A stretch of 12,289 nucleotides of DNA from an uncultured Candidatus Melainabacteria bacterium (GTDB taxonomy: Bacteria > Cyanobacteriota > Vampirovibrionia > Gastranaerophilales > Gastranaerophilaceae): contig CAKVJE010000053.1 in assembly GCA_934754735.1 (NCBI GenBank), positions 1 through 12,289 on the forward strand. Reading direction: 5' to 3'. Positions 5,531-12,187 of the stretch are shown here, in pieces. Numbering within the stretch: the first letter of the stretch is position 1; every line of letters starts with the position of its first letter. Both the position numbers and the translations under genes were made by a program. Under the pieces are notes generated by a model that saw only the letters and a list, made by a program, of their open reading frames with translations, ran no database searches and had not been told where the DNA came from.

Positions 5531-6802
5531 ATGATGAAAGATATTATTGTTCAAAAATTCGGCGGCACATCTGTCGCTGACACAGACAAAATTAAAAATG
5601 TAGCAAAAGCTATTATTAGAGAAAAAGAACTCGGGCATGACATTGTTGTTGTAGTTTCTGCAATGGGTCATACAACGGATTATCTTGTAAAAATGGCCAA
5701 AGAAATTTCTGATAATCCATCTTCAAGAGAAATGGACATGTTACTTTCTACCGGAGAAGGAGTTTCTATTGCCCTATTAGCAATGGCTTTACAAGCACAA
5801 GGATGTCCTGCTGTAAGTATGAATGCTATTCAAGTCGGAATTATGACTGAAAAAGTTCATTCTAAAGCTAGAATTATAAATATTAAAACGGATAAAATTA
5901 AAGCACACTTAGACAAAGGCGAGGTTGTTGTTGTAGCAGGTTTCCAAGGTGTAACTGACGATTTAGAAATTACAACCCTTGGACGTGGCGGTTCAGATAC
6001 TTCTGCAGTTGCTCTTGCCGGAGCTTTAAAAGCAAAACGATGTGATATTTATACAGACGTAGAAGGGGTTTACACTACAGACCCTCGAGTTGTACCAACA
6101 GCTTCAAGATTAGAAGAAATTTCTTACGAAGAAATGTTAGAACTTGCAAGAGTTGGCGCAAACGTACTTCATCCAAGAGCTGTAGAAACGGCAAAACAAT
6201 ACAGTGTGCCTTTAAGAGTAAGAAGCACTTTTAAATTAGATAATTTAGGAACTTTGATATTAGGAGTTGATGAAATGGAATTACATAAACCTGTTACTGG
6301 CGTTGCGTCAGATTTATCACAATTAAGAGTAGTTGTTTGCGACGTAAAAGACAACCCCGGAACAGCAGCTGTATTATTTAACGGACTTGCTAAAGAAAAC
6401 ATATCTGTAGATATGATTATTCAATCTTACGCAAGAAAAGCTCTTAATACTAATGACATTGCATTTACAATAGATAAAGGCGATTTAGATAAAACATTAA
6501 AAATTGTTGAAAAAGTTAAGTCTGAATTAGATTTTAGTAACGTTTTTGTTGATGATAAAATTGCTAAAGTTTCAATTGTTGGTGCAGGCATGATTGACCG
6601 CCCAGGTATAGCAGCTACGATGTTTAAAACTTTAGCAGATTTAGGTATTAATATTAAGATGATATCGACAAGTGAAATCAAAATTAGCTGCATTGTTGCC
6701 GAAGACGATGCGAAAAAAGCTGTCGTTGGACTTCATAAGATTTTCCACCTGGATTGCGACGAAATTGCAGATGTTAAAGGCGATTTGCCGGATTTAGAAT
6801 GA
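5531..6802 (+). CDS. lysC: Aspartate kinase (aspartokinase), monofunctional, two ACT domains
   Basis: Phosphorylates L-aspartate with ATP to L-4-aspartyl phosphate, the first step to lysine, threonine, methionine and diaminopimelate. The 423-residue protein begins with the kinase signature VQKFGGTSV (residues 7-15). It continues with STGEGVSIALLAM (about 73-85), the nucleotide/substrate motif GRGGSDTSAVALA (151-163) and the CDIYTDVEGVYTTDPR segment (171-186). The C-terminal regulatory part holds ACT1 (about 265-335) and ACT2 (about 345-410), with the conserved STSEIKISC (379-387). This architecture is that of the LysC class inhibited by lysine and/or threonine. Two adjacent ATGs (5531, 5534) are possible starts; a weak GTAGGT lies upstream. 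It stands alone behind its own promoter, and an inverted-repeat element follows. The family call is secure. See also the internal start at 6275. Confidence 0.96.
   Translation: MMKDIIVQKFGGTSVADTDKIKNVAKAIIREKELGHDIVVVVSAMGHTTDYLVKMAKEISDNPSSREMDMLLSTGEGVSIALLAMALQAQGCPAVSMNAIQVGIMTEKVHSKARIINIKTDKIKAHLDKGEVVVVAGFQGVTDDLEITTLGRGGSDTSAVALAGALKAKRCDIYTDVEGVYTTDPRVVPTASRLEEISYEEMLELARVGANVLHPRAVETAKQYSVPLRVRSTFKLDNLGTLILGVDEMELHKPVTGVASDLSQLRVVVCDVKDNPGTAAVLFNGLAKENISVDMIIQSYARKALNTNDIAFTIDKGDLDKTLKIVEKVKSELDFSNVFVDDKIAKVSIVGAGMIDRPGIAATMFKTLADLGINIKMISTSEIKISCIVAEDDAKKAVVGLHKIFHLDCDEIADVKGDLPDLE
6262..6266 (+). promoter_or_regulatory. Internal ribosome binding site within lysC
   Basis: AGGAG lies exactly 8 bases before the in-frame ATG of codon 249. 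It is a better ribosome site than the one in front of the full-length lysC start, which is only GTAGGT. Confidence 0.55.
6275..6802 (+). CDS. Possible aspartokinase beta subunit from an internal in-frame start
   Basis: Starting at the in-frame ATG of codon 249 (MELHKPVTGVASD), this would yield a 175-residue protein made only of the two ACT domains. In Bacillus subtilis aspartokinase II and Corynebacterium glutamicum LysC, a separate regulatory beta subunit is made from an internal start at nearly the same place, about residue 246-250, and the enzyme is an alpha2beta2 complex. Here the internal ATG has a strong AGGAG 8 bases upstream. The ribosome site and start are seen directly. Actual use as a start is inferred from the analogy. 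Confidence 0.5.
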   Translation: MELHKPVTGVASDLSQLRVVVCDVKDNPGTAAVLFNGLAKENISVDMIIQSYARKALNTNDIAFTIDKGDLDKTLKIVEKVKSELDFSNVFVDDKIAKVSIVGAGMIDRPGIAATMFKTLADLGINIKMISTSEIKISCIVAEDDAKKAVVGLHKIFHLDCDEIADVKGDLPDLE

Positions 6803-6808
6803 TTGAAT

Positions 6809-6933
6809 GTCGTTAAGTCGTTAAGGCTTTAGGACGTTAAGTTCATTTAAGTTATTGTCTATAGCAAACAAAATTCAACATTGAAAATATTTAATACGAA
6901 CTTAACGTCTTAGCGACCTAAAGACTTAACGAC
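6809..6933. repeat. 125-nt imperfect inverted-repeat element
   Basis: A 36-nt left arm (6809-6844) is matched, with a few internal mismatches, by the reverse complement of the right arm (6898-6933). The loop is 53 nt and AT-rich. The outermost 11 bases (GTCGTTAAGTC) and the innermost 11 (GACGTTAAGTTC-like end) of the arms pair perfectly; mismatches lie in the middle. Each arm is itself built from copies of CGTTAAG (6811, 6819 and 6835 on the left; reverse copies at 6901 and 6925 on the right). There is no T-run directly behind, so it is not a standard intrinsic terminator. It could be a small non-autonomous element, a REP-like repeat or a structured 3' end of the lysC message. Confidence 0.75.
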
Positions 6934-6987
6934 TTTCGCAAAATGAACAATTACACACCAATAGTCGTTATATAAATAGAGGTTGAC

Positions 6988-7482
6988 ATGAAAAAAATAT
7001 TATTAACTACAATAACACTTTTAATGATAACATTGTCTGTTTTTGCTGATGACAAACAGGCTGCTTTAGATTTCTTCAACAGCTATGTTAGAGCTGCGAA
7101 TACATATAGTCCGACAATCACTGATATGTATTCTCCGAATGCAAAAATTATCAGACAAGTAGTAAAACCCGACGGCACAACTCAAAATGTAGCAACTGAC
7201 ACTGCAACTTATATTAGACAAATGAAATTAGGTCAAGCAGGCGCTAAGTTAAAACATTATACAAACAGCTATACAAATATTGGTGTTACTCCGCTTGGCA
7301 ACAATAAATACAAAGTATCTTCTTTAAGACAGCCATCTGGCGAAAGCTATAAACTAAAAACTTATATGATTGTACAAAAACAATCAAACGGGAAATGGCT
7401 TATTATAGAAGAAATGATGCAAAATAATTACAAAAGGAGCTTTAAAAGCTCCTTTTGTTTTAAAAATTTTCTAAGATTGTAA
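6988..7482 (+). CDS. Secreted NTF2-like/SnoaL-like small protein of unknown function
   Basis: A 164-residue product with a clear signal peptide (MKKILLTTITLLMITLSVFA, cleavage after A20). The mature part has the outline of an NTF2-like fold: an initial helix with AALDFFNSYVRAANTYSPTI, an IYSPNAKIIR-type strand, a TATYIRQM helix, and three strands (KHYTNSYTNIGVTPL, NKYKVSSLRQP, YKLKTYMIVQ) ending in NGKWLIIEEMM. Proteins of this fold range from enzymes to binding modules, so no activity can be assigned; location should be periplasmic or extracellular. AGAGG sits 5 bases before the ATG. The final 17 or so codons, after NNY, are the sequence of an intrinsic terminator hairpin, giving an odd basic tail. 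The natural end is probably just before it (see findings). Confidence 0.8.
   Translation: MKKILLTTITLLMITLSVFADDKQAALDFFNSYVRAANTYSPTITDMYSPNAKIIRQVVKPDGTTQNVATDTATYIRQMKLGQAGAKLKHYTNSYTNIGVTPLGNNKYKVSSLRQPSGESYKLKTYMIVQKQSNGKWLIIEEMMQNNYKRSFKSSFCFKNFLRL
7430..7458 (+). terminator. Intrinsic terminator, probably bidirectional
   Basis: A perfect 12-bp stem, ACAAAAGGAGCT (7430-7441) and AGCTCCTTTTGT (7447-7458), with a 5-nt loop, is followed on the plus strand by TTTT and then AAAAATTTT. It lies between two convergent genes, about 30 nt past the stop of the minus-strand gene, and could serve both. It falls inside the last codons of the plus-strand NTF2-like frame. Confidence 0.85.
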
Positions 7483-7488
7483 GGCTTA

Positions 7489-8304
7489 TCATACTAAATC
7501 AACATTTTTGTCCAAGAATTCTGTAAGATTTATTGTTTTACCTTCCATATTTTTATCTAAAGCTTTGAATGTTTCAAGATTTTTGGTTACTTTATCTATA
7601 GCAGTTTTATTTTGTAAAAAAGGAAAAGCATCTATTTGACACATAGCTTTAGCATCTTCTGCAACTTTTATTATCTTAGGTAAAATTTTCAATTTATCTA
7701 ATTGTACGTCTGGAGAAATAAATCGACTTATACCTTTTACAAAATTTTCTTCTTTTGAATAATCCATAGTATAACCACCTTTAAGAGTAGCGTCTGCGAT
7801 TTCACCAACTAGCGGTACAGTTGCCTTAATGTGTTCTGCGGCATCTTTACATTCATACAAAGGAGACAAACAGCCTAACGCGTATTTAGACGTATTTGAA
7901 TCAGTATTATCTATAATTGCTTTTGACAATTCAACAGATTCAGGATTTTCCTTTGAAGCCTTTGGTAATTTTTCCATTAAAAATTCAAATAAACTTTTTC
8001 CGTTAATACCATTCTTTTTAATATCAATCGATGTATTTATGAATTCTTTGTGATTTGCTAATTCACATATATCAGAAACCAGCCCTAAGTGTTTAGGGTT
8101 CATTTGTTTTAATTCATCTTTAAATTTTGCAACTTCCGAACAATGTTTTGCATAATATTCAATATTTTCTAATAATTGTTCTGTTGTTCTAGTATCAGGT
8201 TGACGTTTTACATGCCCCATCTGAGACCAACCACCTTCAAACAATCTTGATGTTAATATTGGTTGTTTAATCTTTGATTCAGATACTTTACTAAAAATTG
8301 ACAT
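7489..8304 (-). CDS. Orphan helical protein, unknown function
   Basis: A 271-residue protein that I do not recognise. It has no signal peptide and no hydrophobic helix long enough to span a membrane. It is largely helical and Lys/Glu-rich, with scattered cysteines (for example KHCSEVAKF, SDICELANH, LGCLSPLYECKDAAEH, AMCQIDAF). The first 35 residues (MSIFSKVSESKIKQPILTSR, then FEGGWSQMGH) are extended and polar and look like a short leader before the helical domain begins near TTEQLLENIEYYAK. The start is firm: AAAGGAG (8311-8317 on the minus strand) is 6 bases before the ATG. A single gene in its transcription unit, it ends in the shared terminator at 7430-7458. Base composition matches its neighbours. 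It may belong to a lineage-restricted family. Confidence 0.75.
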   Translation of the reverse strand: MSIFSKVSESKIKQPILTSRLFEGGWSQMGHVKRQPDTRTTEQLLENIEYYAKHCSEVAKFKDELKQMNPKHLGLVSDICELANHKEFINTSIDIKKNGINGKSLFEFLMEKLPKASKENPESVELSKAIIDNTDSNTSKYALGCLSPLYECKDAAEHIKATVPLVGEIADATLKGGYTMDYSKEENFVKGISRFISPDVQLDKLKILPKIIKVAEDAKAMCQIDAFPFLQNKTAIDKVTKNLETFKALDKNMEGKTINLTEFLDKNVDLV

Positions 8305-8456
8305 GAAATACTCCTTTATGATTATTAATTAATTGTTATAAAACACATAAAAAAAATTTTTGCTATTAAAATTTTAACTTTATGACAACACTAATTTAAT
8401 AAAAATAGCTTTTATAATCTTGCATAAAATCGTATGACATATTAGAATATAGATAT
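8305..8456. other. AT-rich divergent intergenic region
   Basis: Between the orphan gene and the tRNA the sequence is extremely A+T-rich, with long A and T runs around 8349-8360. Beyond the ribosome site of the minus-strand gene and the tRNA promoter listed separately, I see no further gene or structured element. Confidence 0.6.
8420..8448 (+). promoter_or_regulatory. Probable tRNA-Thr promoter
   Basis: TTGCAT (8420-8425) and TAGAAT (8443-8448) are separated by 17 bases, and the tRNA begins 8 bases after the -10. A second TATAAT at 8413-8418 has no well-placed -35 and is a weaker candidate that would give a longer 5' leader. Confidence 0.45.
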
Positions 8457-8529
<73 letters not shown>

Positions 8530-8609
8530 TATCTATTAATTAGAAAGTTTAATCACATTGTTTTTGTATTCTCTATATTGCAATTAATAAACGCGATATA
8601 ACTATTTCA

Positions 8610-8618
8610 TGGTATAAT
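8610..8618 (+). promoter_or_regulatory. Extended -10 promoter of the TPR-GGDEF-tsaE-tsaB operon
   Basis: TGGTATAAT matches TGnTATAAT exactly; no convincing -35 is present. The expected transcription start near 8625 is only about 3 bases before the ATG at 8628, and no Shine-Dalgarno site lies between them, so the message would be almost leaderless. Confidence 0.55.
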
Positions 8619-8627
8619 TAAGTAAGT

Positions 8628-9707
8628 ATGAAACGTTTTATCCGAAAATTATTTTCAAAAGTTACGCTCGTAATTCTGATTTGCATTTTAGCAATTCTGA
8701 CTTTTTTCTTTTGGGGTTGGATAGAAAAACAAGCGCTTAAAGTTAAAGGCACATACCTGATTTATAAAGGCGATCAGGCTTATAGTCAAGATAACATGGC
8801 AAAAACTCTTGAGTTTTATCAAGAAGGTTTAAAACTTTATCCTGAGCATTACGAAGCCTGGTTTAACCTCGGAAATATTTATGCCGTTTATGAAGATTAT
8901 TTTGCAGCTGTAGATGCGTATGAACAAGCGATAAAACATAATCCAAAATTTGTTATGGCAAGAATGAATTTAGGGATTGTATATTCTGAGGATTTAGGAT
9001 TTTTTGATGAAGCAATTGACCAATTCGACACAATTACTCAACTAAAAATATGGAAACTCTGGATTCCGTTTGTTTATTCTAATGTGAAAAGCGTTAGAGC
9101 AAACCGTGGGATTGCTTATTATAACAAAGGTGTAGCGTACAAACAAAAAGCTGTATATCTTCCTCTTGAAAAAAAATATTTGGCATATCAGTTTTTAGGT
9201 GATGCTATAGAAGCTTATACAAAATCTTTGAAATTCCTTAAAAAGAATTATGATATCTATTATAATAGAGCAGTAGCACATCATTTGCGCGGTGAATATA
9301 AAGAAGCCGGATTAGATTATTGCAAAGCTATAGATATTGAGCCGATGAGATTTGATTCTCACTATAATTTAGCCGTGCTTTTAAGACAGTTAAACCGTTA
9401 TAATGATTCATTAAGCGAACTTCAAAAAGCCGCAATGCTTATTGTAGAAGAGCCTGATTCTTCGACATTACAGTCTGCATATATTTTTAACTTATTGAAC
9501 GAAGTATCAAGAAAACTAATTTCCAGCGATGATTATTACGCACAAAAAGTTACTGATGAGCCAACTGCCGGTATAAGTTATACTTATGTGAACGGTAAAA
9601 TCGTTCCGGATGAAGAATTTGACAAGGCGATTTTAAAGAATTTTAGAACTTGCGGTGGATTTGAGTATTTTAAAGATGAAGAAATTAATGAGGATAGTGA
9701 TTTTTAA
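8628..9707 (+). CDS. Membrane-anchored tetratricopeptide-repeat protein
   Basis: A 359-residue protein with a basic N-terminus (MKRFIRKLFSK), one hydrophobic helix at about 12-31, and a long repeat domain. TPR units are visible at about 41-73 (GDQAYSQDNMAKTLEFYQEG), 75-108 (AWFNLGNIYAVYEDYFAAVD), 109-140, about 158-203 (with an insert), 207-240 (IYYNRAVAHHLRGEYKEAGL) and 241-274. A C-terminal region about 300-359 has no repeat and ends acidic. TPR arrays bind other proteins. The single N-terminal helix, with no cleavage motif that I can see, suggests an inner-membrane anchor with the repeats outside the cytoplasm. The topology is not certain. First gene of the operon; its TAA overlaps the ATG of the diguanylate cyclase by one base. 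The partner is unknown. Confidence 0.85.
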   Translation: MKRFIRKLFSKVTLVILICILAILTFFFWGWIEKQALKVKGTYLIYKGDQAYSQDNMAKTLEFYQEGLKLYPEHYEAWFNLGNIYAVYEDYFAAVDAYEQAIKHNPKFVMARMNLGIVYSEDLGFFDEAIDQFDTITQLKIWKLWIPFVYSNVKSVRANRGIAYYNKGVAYKQKAVYLPLEKKYLAYQFLGDAIEAYTKSLKFLKKNYDIYYNRAVAHHLRGEYKEAGLDYCKAIDIEPMRFDSHYNLAVLLRQLNRYNDSLSELQKAAMLIVEEPDSSTLQSAYIFNLLNEVSRKLISSDDYYAQKVTDEPTAGISYTYVNGKIVPDEEFDKAILKNFRTCGGFEYFKDEEINEDSDF

Positions 9708-11104
9708 TGGAAAATAAAGAACTTCATTTTTTAACAAAAATTTCGGATATTTTAGTAAAAGAAGTAGATACTGCAGAATTAGCATTGGAGCTAAAAACTG
9801 TTTTAGAAACTTATGTAAAAATCAATAATCTTAAGGTTTTTGTTTTTGATAACGTAACTTCTACAATGCGCGATTGCGCTGATAGTTGGAATGTTATTGA
9901 AGACACTTCCGAAATATATTCTGCGTTTGAAAACATAAAAGAGCATGATTTTGTTATAAATTCTAAAGCATACAAACTCCCGCCTTCAATCGGAGAAGTT
10001 TCGCTTAAAGTGAGTTCGTTAGTTATGCCAATGCTTAAAGAAGGTAATGTGTTCGGGCTTATAGAATTGGAATTTAATGACGACGCTTCTATTGATATGG
10101 AATTTTTATTCCTGATGAGGATTTTTGCATCACAAGTTTCATTAAAACTTCAAAATATTGTTTTGAATGAACAATCAAAAATCAACGTGGAATTCCATGA
10201 TTCAATGAAAAATATTGCAAAAATTATTGAAACGCAATATGAATTAAACTATATTGTACCTTTGATAGGTGAAATGCTTGATAGATTTATTTCAGACCAT
10301 TTAATTTATGTGTTTTTAAAACAAGGTAATGAGTTTAAACTTGTTTGGCCAAAGGCTTGTAAGGACGAAAGAATATATGAAACTCTTAAGCAACTGACGC
10401 CGGAAACGAATTATATTTTAACTTCTGATGATAAAATCGGTGCATTTCCTCTAACATCGGACGGTGAAATTACAGGCTGTATTGTTGCAAGAAGCACTTT
10501 AGACAAGCTTTCTAAACGTGATATAAGTTATTTAGAGCAACTGACAAGACAGTCAGCGATTACAATAAATCGTGCCAATACTTATTCAAAAGTTTTGCAA
10601 TATGCAACTTTGGACGCTTTAACAAACTTGAATAACAGACGCCAATTTGAAGTACGTTTAAAGCAAGAAATCGCAATTACAAAACGTCAAAAAAATCCGC
10701 TTTGTGCAATGATGATTGATATCGATTTCTTCAAAAAAGTAAACGATACATACGGTCATGCAAGTGGTGATGCAGTTTTAAGAACCGTTGCATCAATTAT
10801 TAAAGAACATTTGAGAGAATCTGATATTCCATCAAGATATGGCGGAGAAGAATTTGCGGTTCTTCTTCCATATACTCATATCGAGGAAGCAAAAATTGTT
10901 GGAGAGCGTTTAAGAAAGGCGGTTGAAACGACACCAATTCCTATTGACAAAAAAAATATAAATGTGACAATAAGTATGGGTTTAGCCGAATTTAGTCCTC
11001 AAGAAACAGGTGAAGATTTGTTCAAACGCGCCGATAGTGCGTTATATGAGGCAAAAGAAGGCGGAAGGAACAGAGTATGTGTAGATTTAAGTGTAAATCA
11101 CTAG
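9707..11104 (+). CDS. GAF-GGDEF diguanylate cyclase
   Basis: Makes cyclic di-GMP from two GTP. The 465-residue protein is cytoplasmic, with no membrane helix. Residues about 5-150 and 165-292 look like two GAF-type sensory modules, the first more diverged. A linker helix leads to the GGDEF domain at about 298-462. This shows DALTNLNNRRQF (303-314), the metal-binding MIDIDFFKKVNDTYGH (336-351), the active-site GGEEF (379-383) and VTISMGLAEF (420-429). It ends in the typical ADSALYEAKEGGRN. An RxxD inhibitory site (R370-D373) lies five residues before GGEEF, so feedback inhibition by c-di-GMP is expected. All catalytic residues seem present. It overlaps the TPR gene by 1 nt (TAATG) and tsaE by 28 nt. 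Such enzymes control motility versus attachment; the signal sensed is unknown. Confidence 0.93.
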   Translation: MENKELHFLTKISDILVKEVDTAELALELKTVLETYVKINNLKVFVFDNVTSTMRDCADSWNVIEDTSEIYSAFENIKEHDFVINSKAYKLPPSIGEVSLKVSSLVMPMLKEGNVFGLIELEFNDDASIDMEFLFLMRIFASQVSLKLQNIVLNEQSKINVEFHDSMKNIAKIIETQYELNYIVPLIGEMLDRFISDHLIYVFLKQGNEFKLVWPKACKDERIYETLKQLTPETNYILTSDDKIGAFPLTSDGEITGCIVARSTLDKLSKRDISYLEQLTRQSAITINRANTYSKVLQYATLDALTNLNNRRQFEVRLKQEIAITKRQKNPLCAMMIDIDFFKKVNDTYGHASGDAVLRTVASIIKEHLRESDIPSRYGGEEFAVLLPYTHIEEAKIVGERLRKAVETTPIPIDKKNINVTISMGLAEFSPQETGEDLFKRADSALYEAKEGGRNRVCVDLSVNH

Positions 11105-11538
11105 ACGATACAAAGAAATTGGCTTATAAATTTGCAAAGCTTGTTGAAAATGACGGCTGTTTTGTAAACCTTTTTGGTGAAATCGGGGCCGGAAAAACAG
11201 CGTTTGTAAAACTTGTAGCTGAAGCATTGGGTATTAAAGAAAAAGTTACAAGTCCAAGTTTTGTAATTCTGAATGAATACTATAGCGCATCTATTCCTGT
11301 TTATCATTTTGATTTATATAGACTTGAGCATGCCGGCATTAAAACTATTACGGACGAACTCAGAGAATATTCTACCGGTAAAAAAATTACTTTTGTAGAA
11401 TGGGCAGAATTTTCTCAAGGCGAATTACCGTTTGAAAGACTTGAAATAAACGTAACTTATGATGATTCTGACGATAGCAGAATTTACGAGTTTAAATCTA
11501 TTGGAAAAGATAAAATTTTAGAAGGATTAAAAGATTGA
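11077..11538 (+). CDS. tsaE: tRNA t6A biosynthesis ATPase TsaE
   Basis: Small P-loop ATPase that works with TsaB and TsaD to transfer threonylcarbamoyl to A37 of ANN-decoding tRNAs. The 153-residue protein shows Walker A GEIGAGKT (34-41), then the family's VTSPSFVILNEYYS (57-70), HFDLYRL (77-83, with the metal-ligand Asp79) and FVEWAEF (106-112, the EW motif). Length is normal. The start at 11077 has GGAAGG 8 bases upstream, inside the end of the diguanylate cyclase gene, and lies 28 nt before that gene's stop, in another frame. Its TGA overlaps the TTG start of tsaB by 3 bases (TTGA). The call is secure. Confidence 0.95.
   Translation: MCRFKCKSLDDTKKLAYKFAKLVENDGCFVNLFGEIGAGKTAFVKLVAEALGIKEKVTSPSFVILNEYYSASIPVYHFDLYRLEHAGIKTITDELREYSTGKKITFVEWAEFSQGELPFERLEINVTYDDSDDSRIYEFKSIGKDKILEGLKD
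11522..11526 (+). promoter_or_regulatory. Ribosome binding site fixing the TTG start of tsaB
   Basis: AAGGA lies 8 bases before TTG (11535-11537). The protein begins MKILAFDT, the normal TsaB N-terminus, which confirms that TTG is used. Confidence 0.8.
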
Positions 11539-12164
11539 AAATATTAGCGTTTGACACTTGCTTAGATAAGACATACATAACTTTAGCAGAAGATGATAAG
11601 GTTTTGAGAAGCGAAACAATTGTTTCTGACGGACAAAACTATCACTCTGCGTATTTGATATCAACTATTGTTAAAGTGTTGAAAGAATTGAATTTGACGC
11701 CAAAAGATATTGATATGATAGCAACAGACATCGGTCCAGGAAGTTTTACGGGGATTAGAGCCTGTACAACTGTTGCAAGAGTGCTTGCGCAACAACTTGA
11801 TATCAAGGCTATCGGTGTTTCTTCTCTTGAAATTCTTTCTAAAATTTTAGGTGGAAACGATTTGGTTGCACTTGATGCAAGAAAAAATAAAGCTTATATT
11901 TATGACGGTGATATTAAAGGTGCAATTGAATTGGAACAAGTAGATGAGCTAGTTAAGGGACGCACTTTAATTACTGATAATAGTTTGCTTGAAAGATTTA
12001 GCCAATACACTGATAAGGCTGTTTCTTATCAGGTTTCAGACTATCCGTTGGGAGAAATTTTGGCAAAATTAGCTTATGAAAAAGCTAACAATCATGTCGA
12101 AGATACAGATTGGCGCAAACTCAAACCGCTTTATATCCAACCACCTCCTGTTTTTGGAAAATAA
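11535..12164 (+). CDS. tsaB: tRNA t6A biosynthesis protein TsaB (YeaZ family)
   Basis: Scaffold partner of TsaD and TsaE in the t6A37 complex; it has the ASKHA fold but usually no catalysis of its own. The 209-residue protein opens with KILAFDTCLDKTYITLA. It carries the conserved QNYHSAYL segment (about 35-42), the signature IGPGSFTGIRACTTVARVLA (66-85), and LVALDARKNKAYIY in the middle, and ends in the familiar PLYIQPPPV. Translation starts at TTG, overlapping the tsaE stop. No rimI or tsaD follows: the next frame, 23 nt on, is an unrelated gene with its own strong ribosome site. The call is secure. Confidence 0.95.
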   Translation: MKILAFDTCLDKTYITLAEDDKVLRSETIVSDGQNYHSAYLISTIVKVLKELNLTPKDIDMIATDIGPGSFTGIRACTTVARVLAQQLDIKAIGVSSLEILSKILGGNDLVALDARKNKAYIYDGDIKGAIELEQVDELVKGRTLITDNSLLERFSQYTDKAVSYQVSDYPLGEILAKLAYEKANNHVEDTDWRKLKPLYIQPPPVFGK

Positions 12165-12187
12165 AAATTTTATTTAAGGAGTTTTAT

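Noticed and set aside
6169..6693. Minus-strand open frames inside lysC
   Set aside because: They are antisense to a strongly conserved enzyme and have no recognisable domain or ribosome site.
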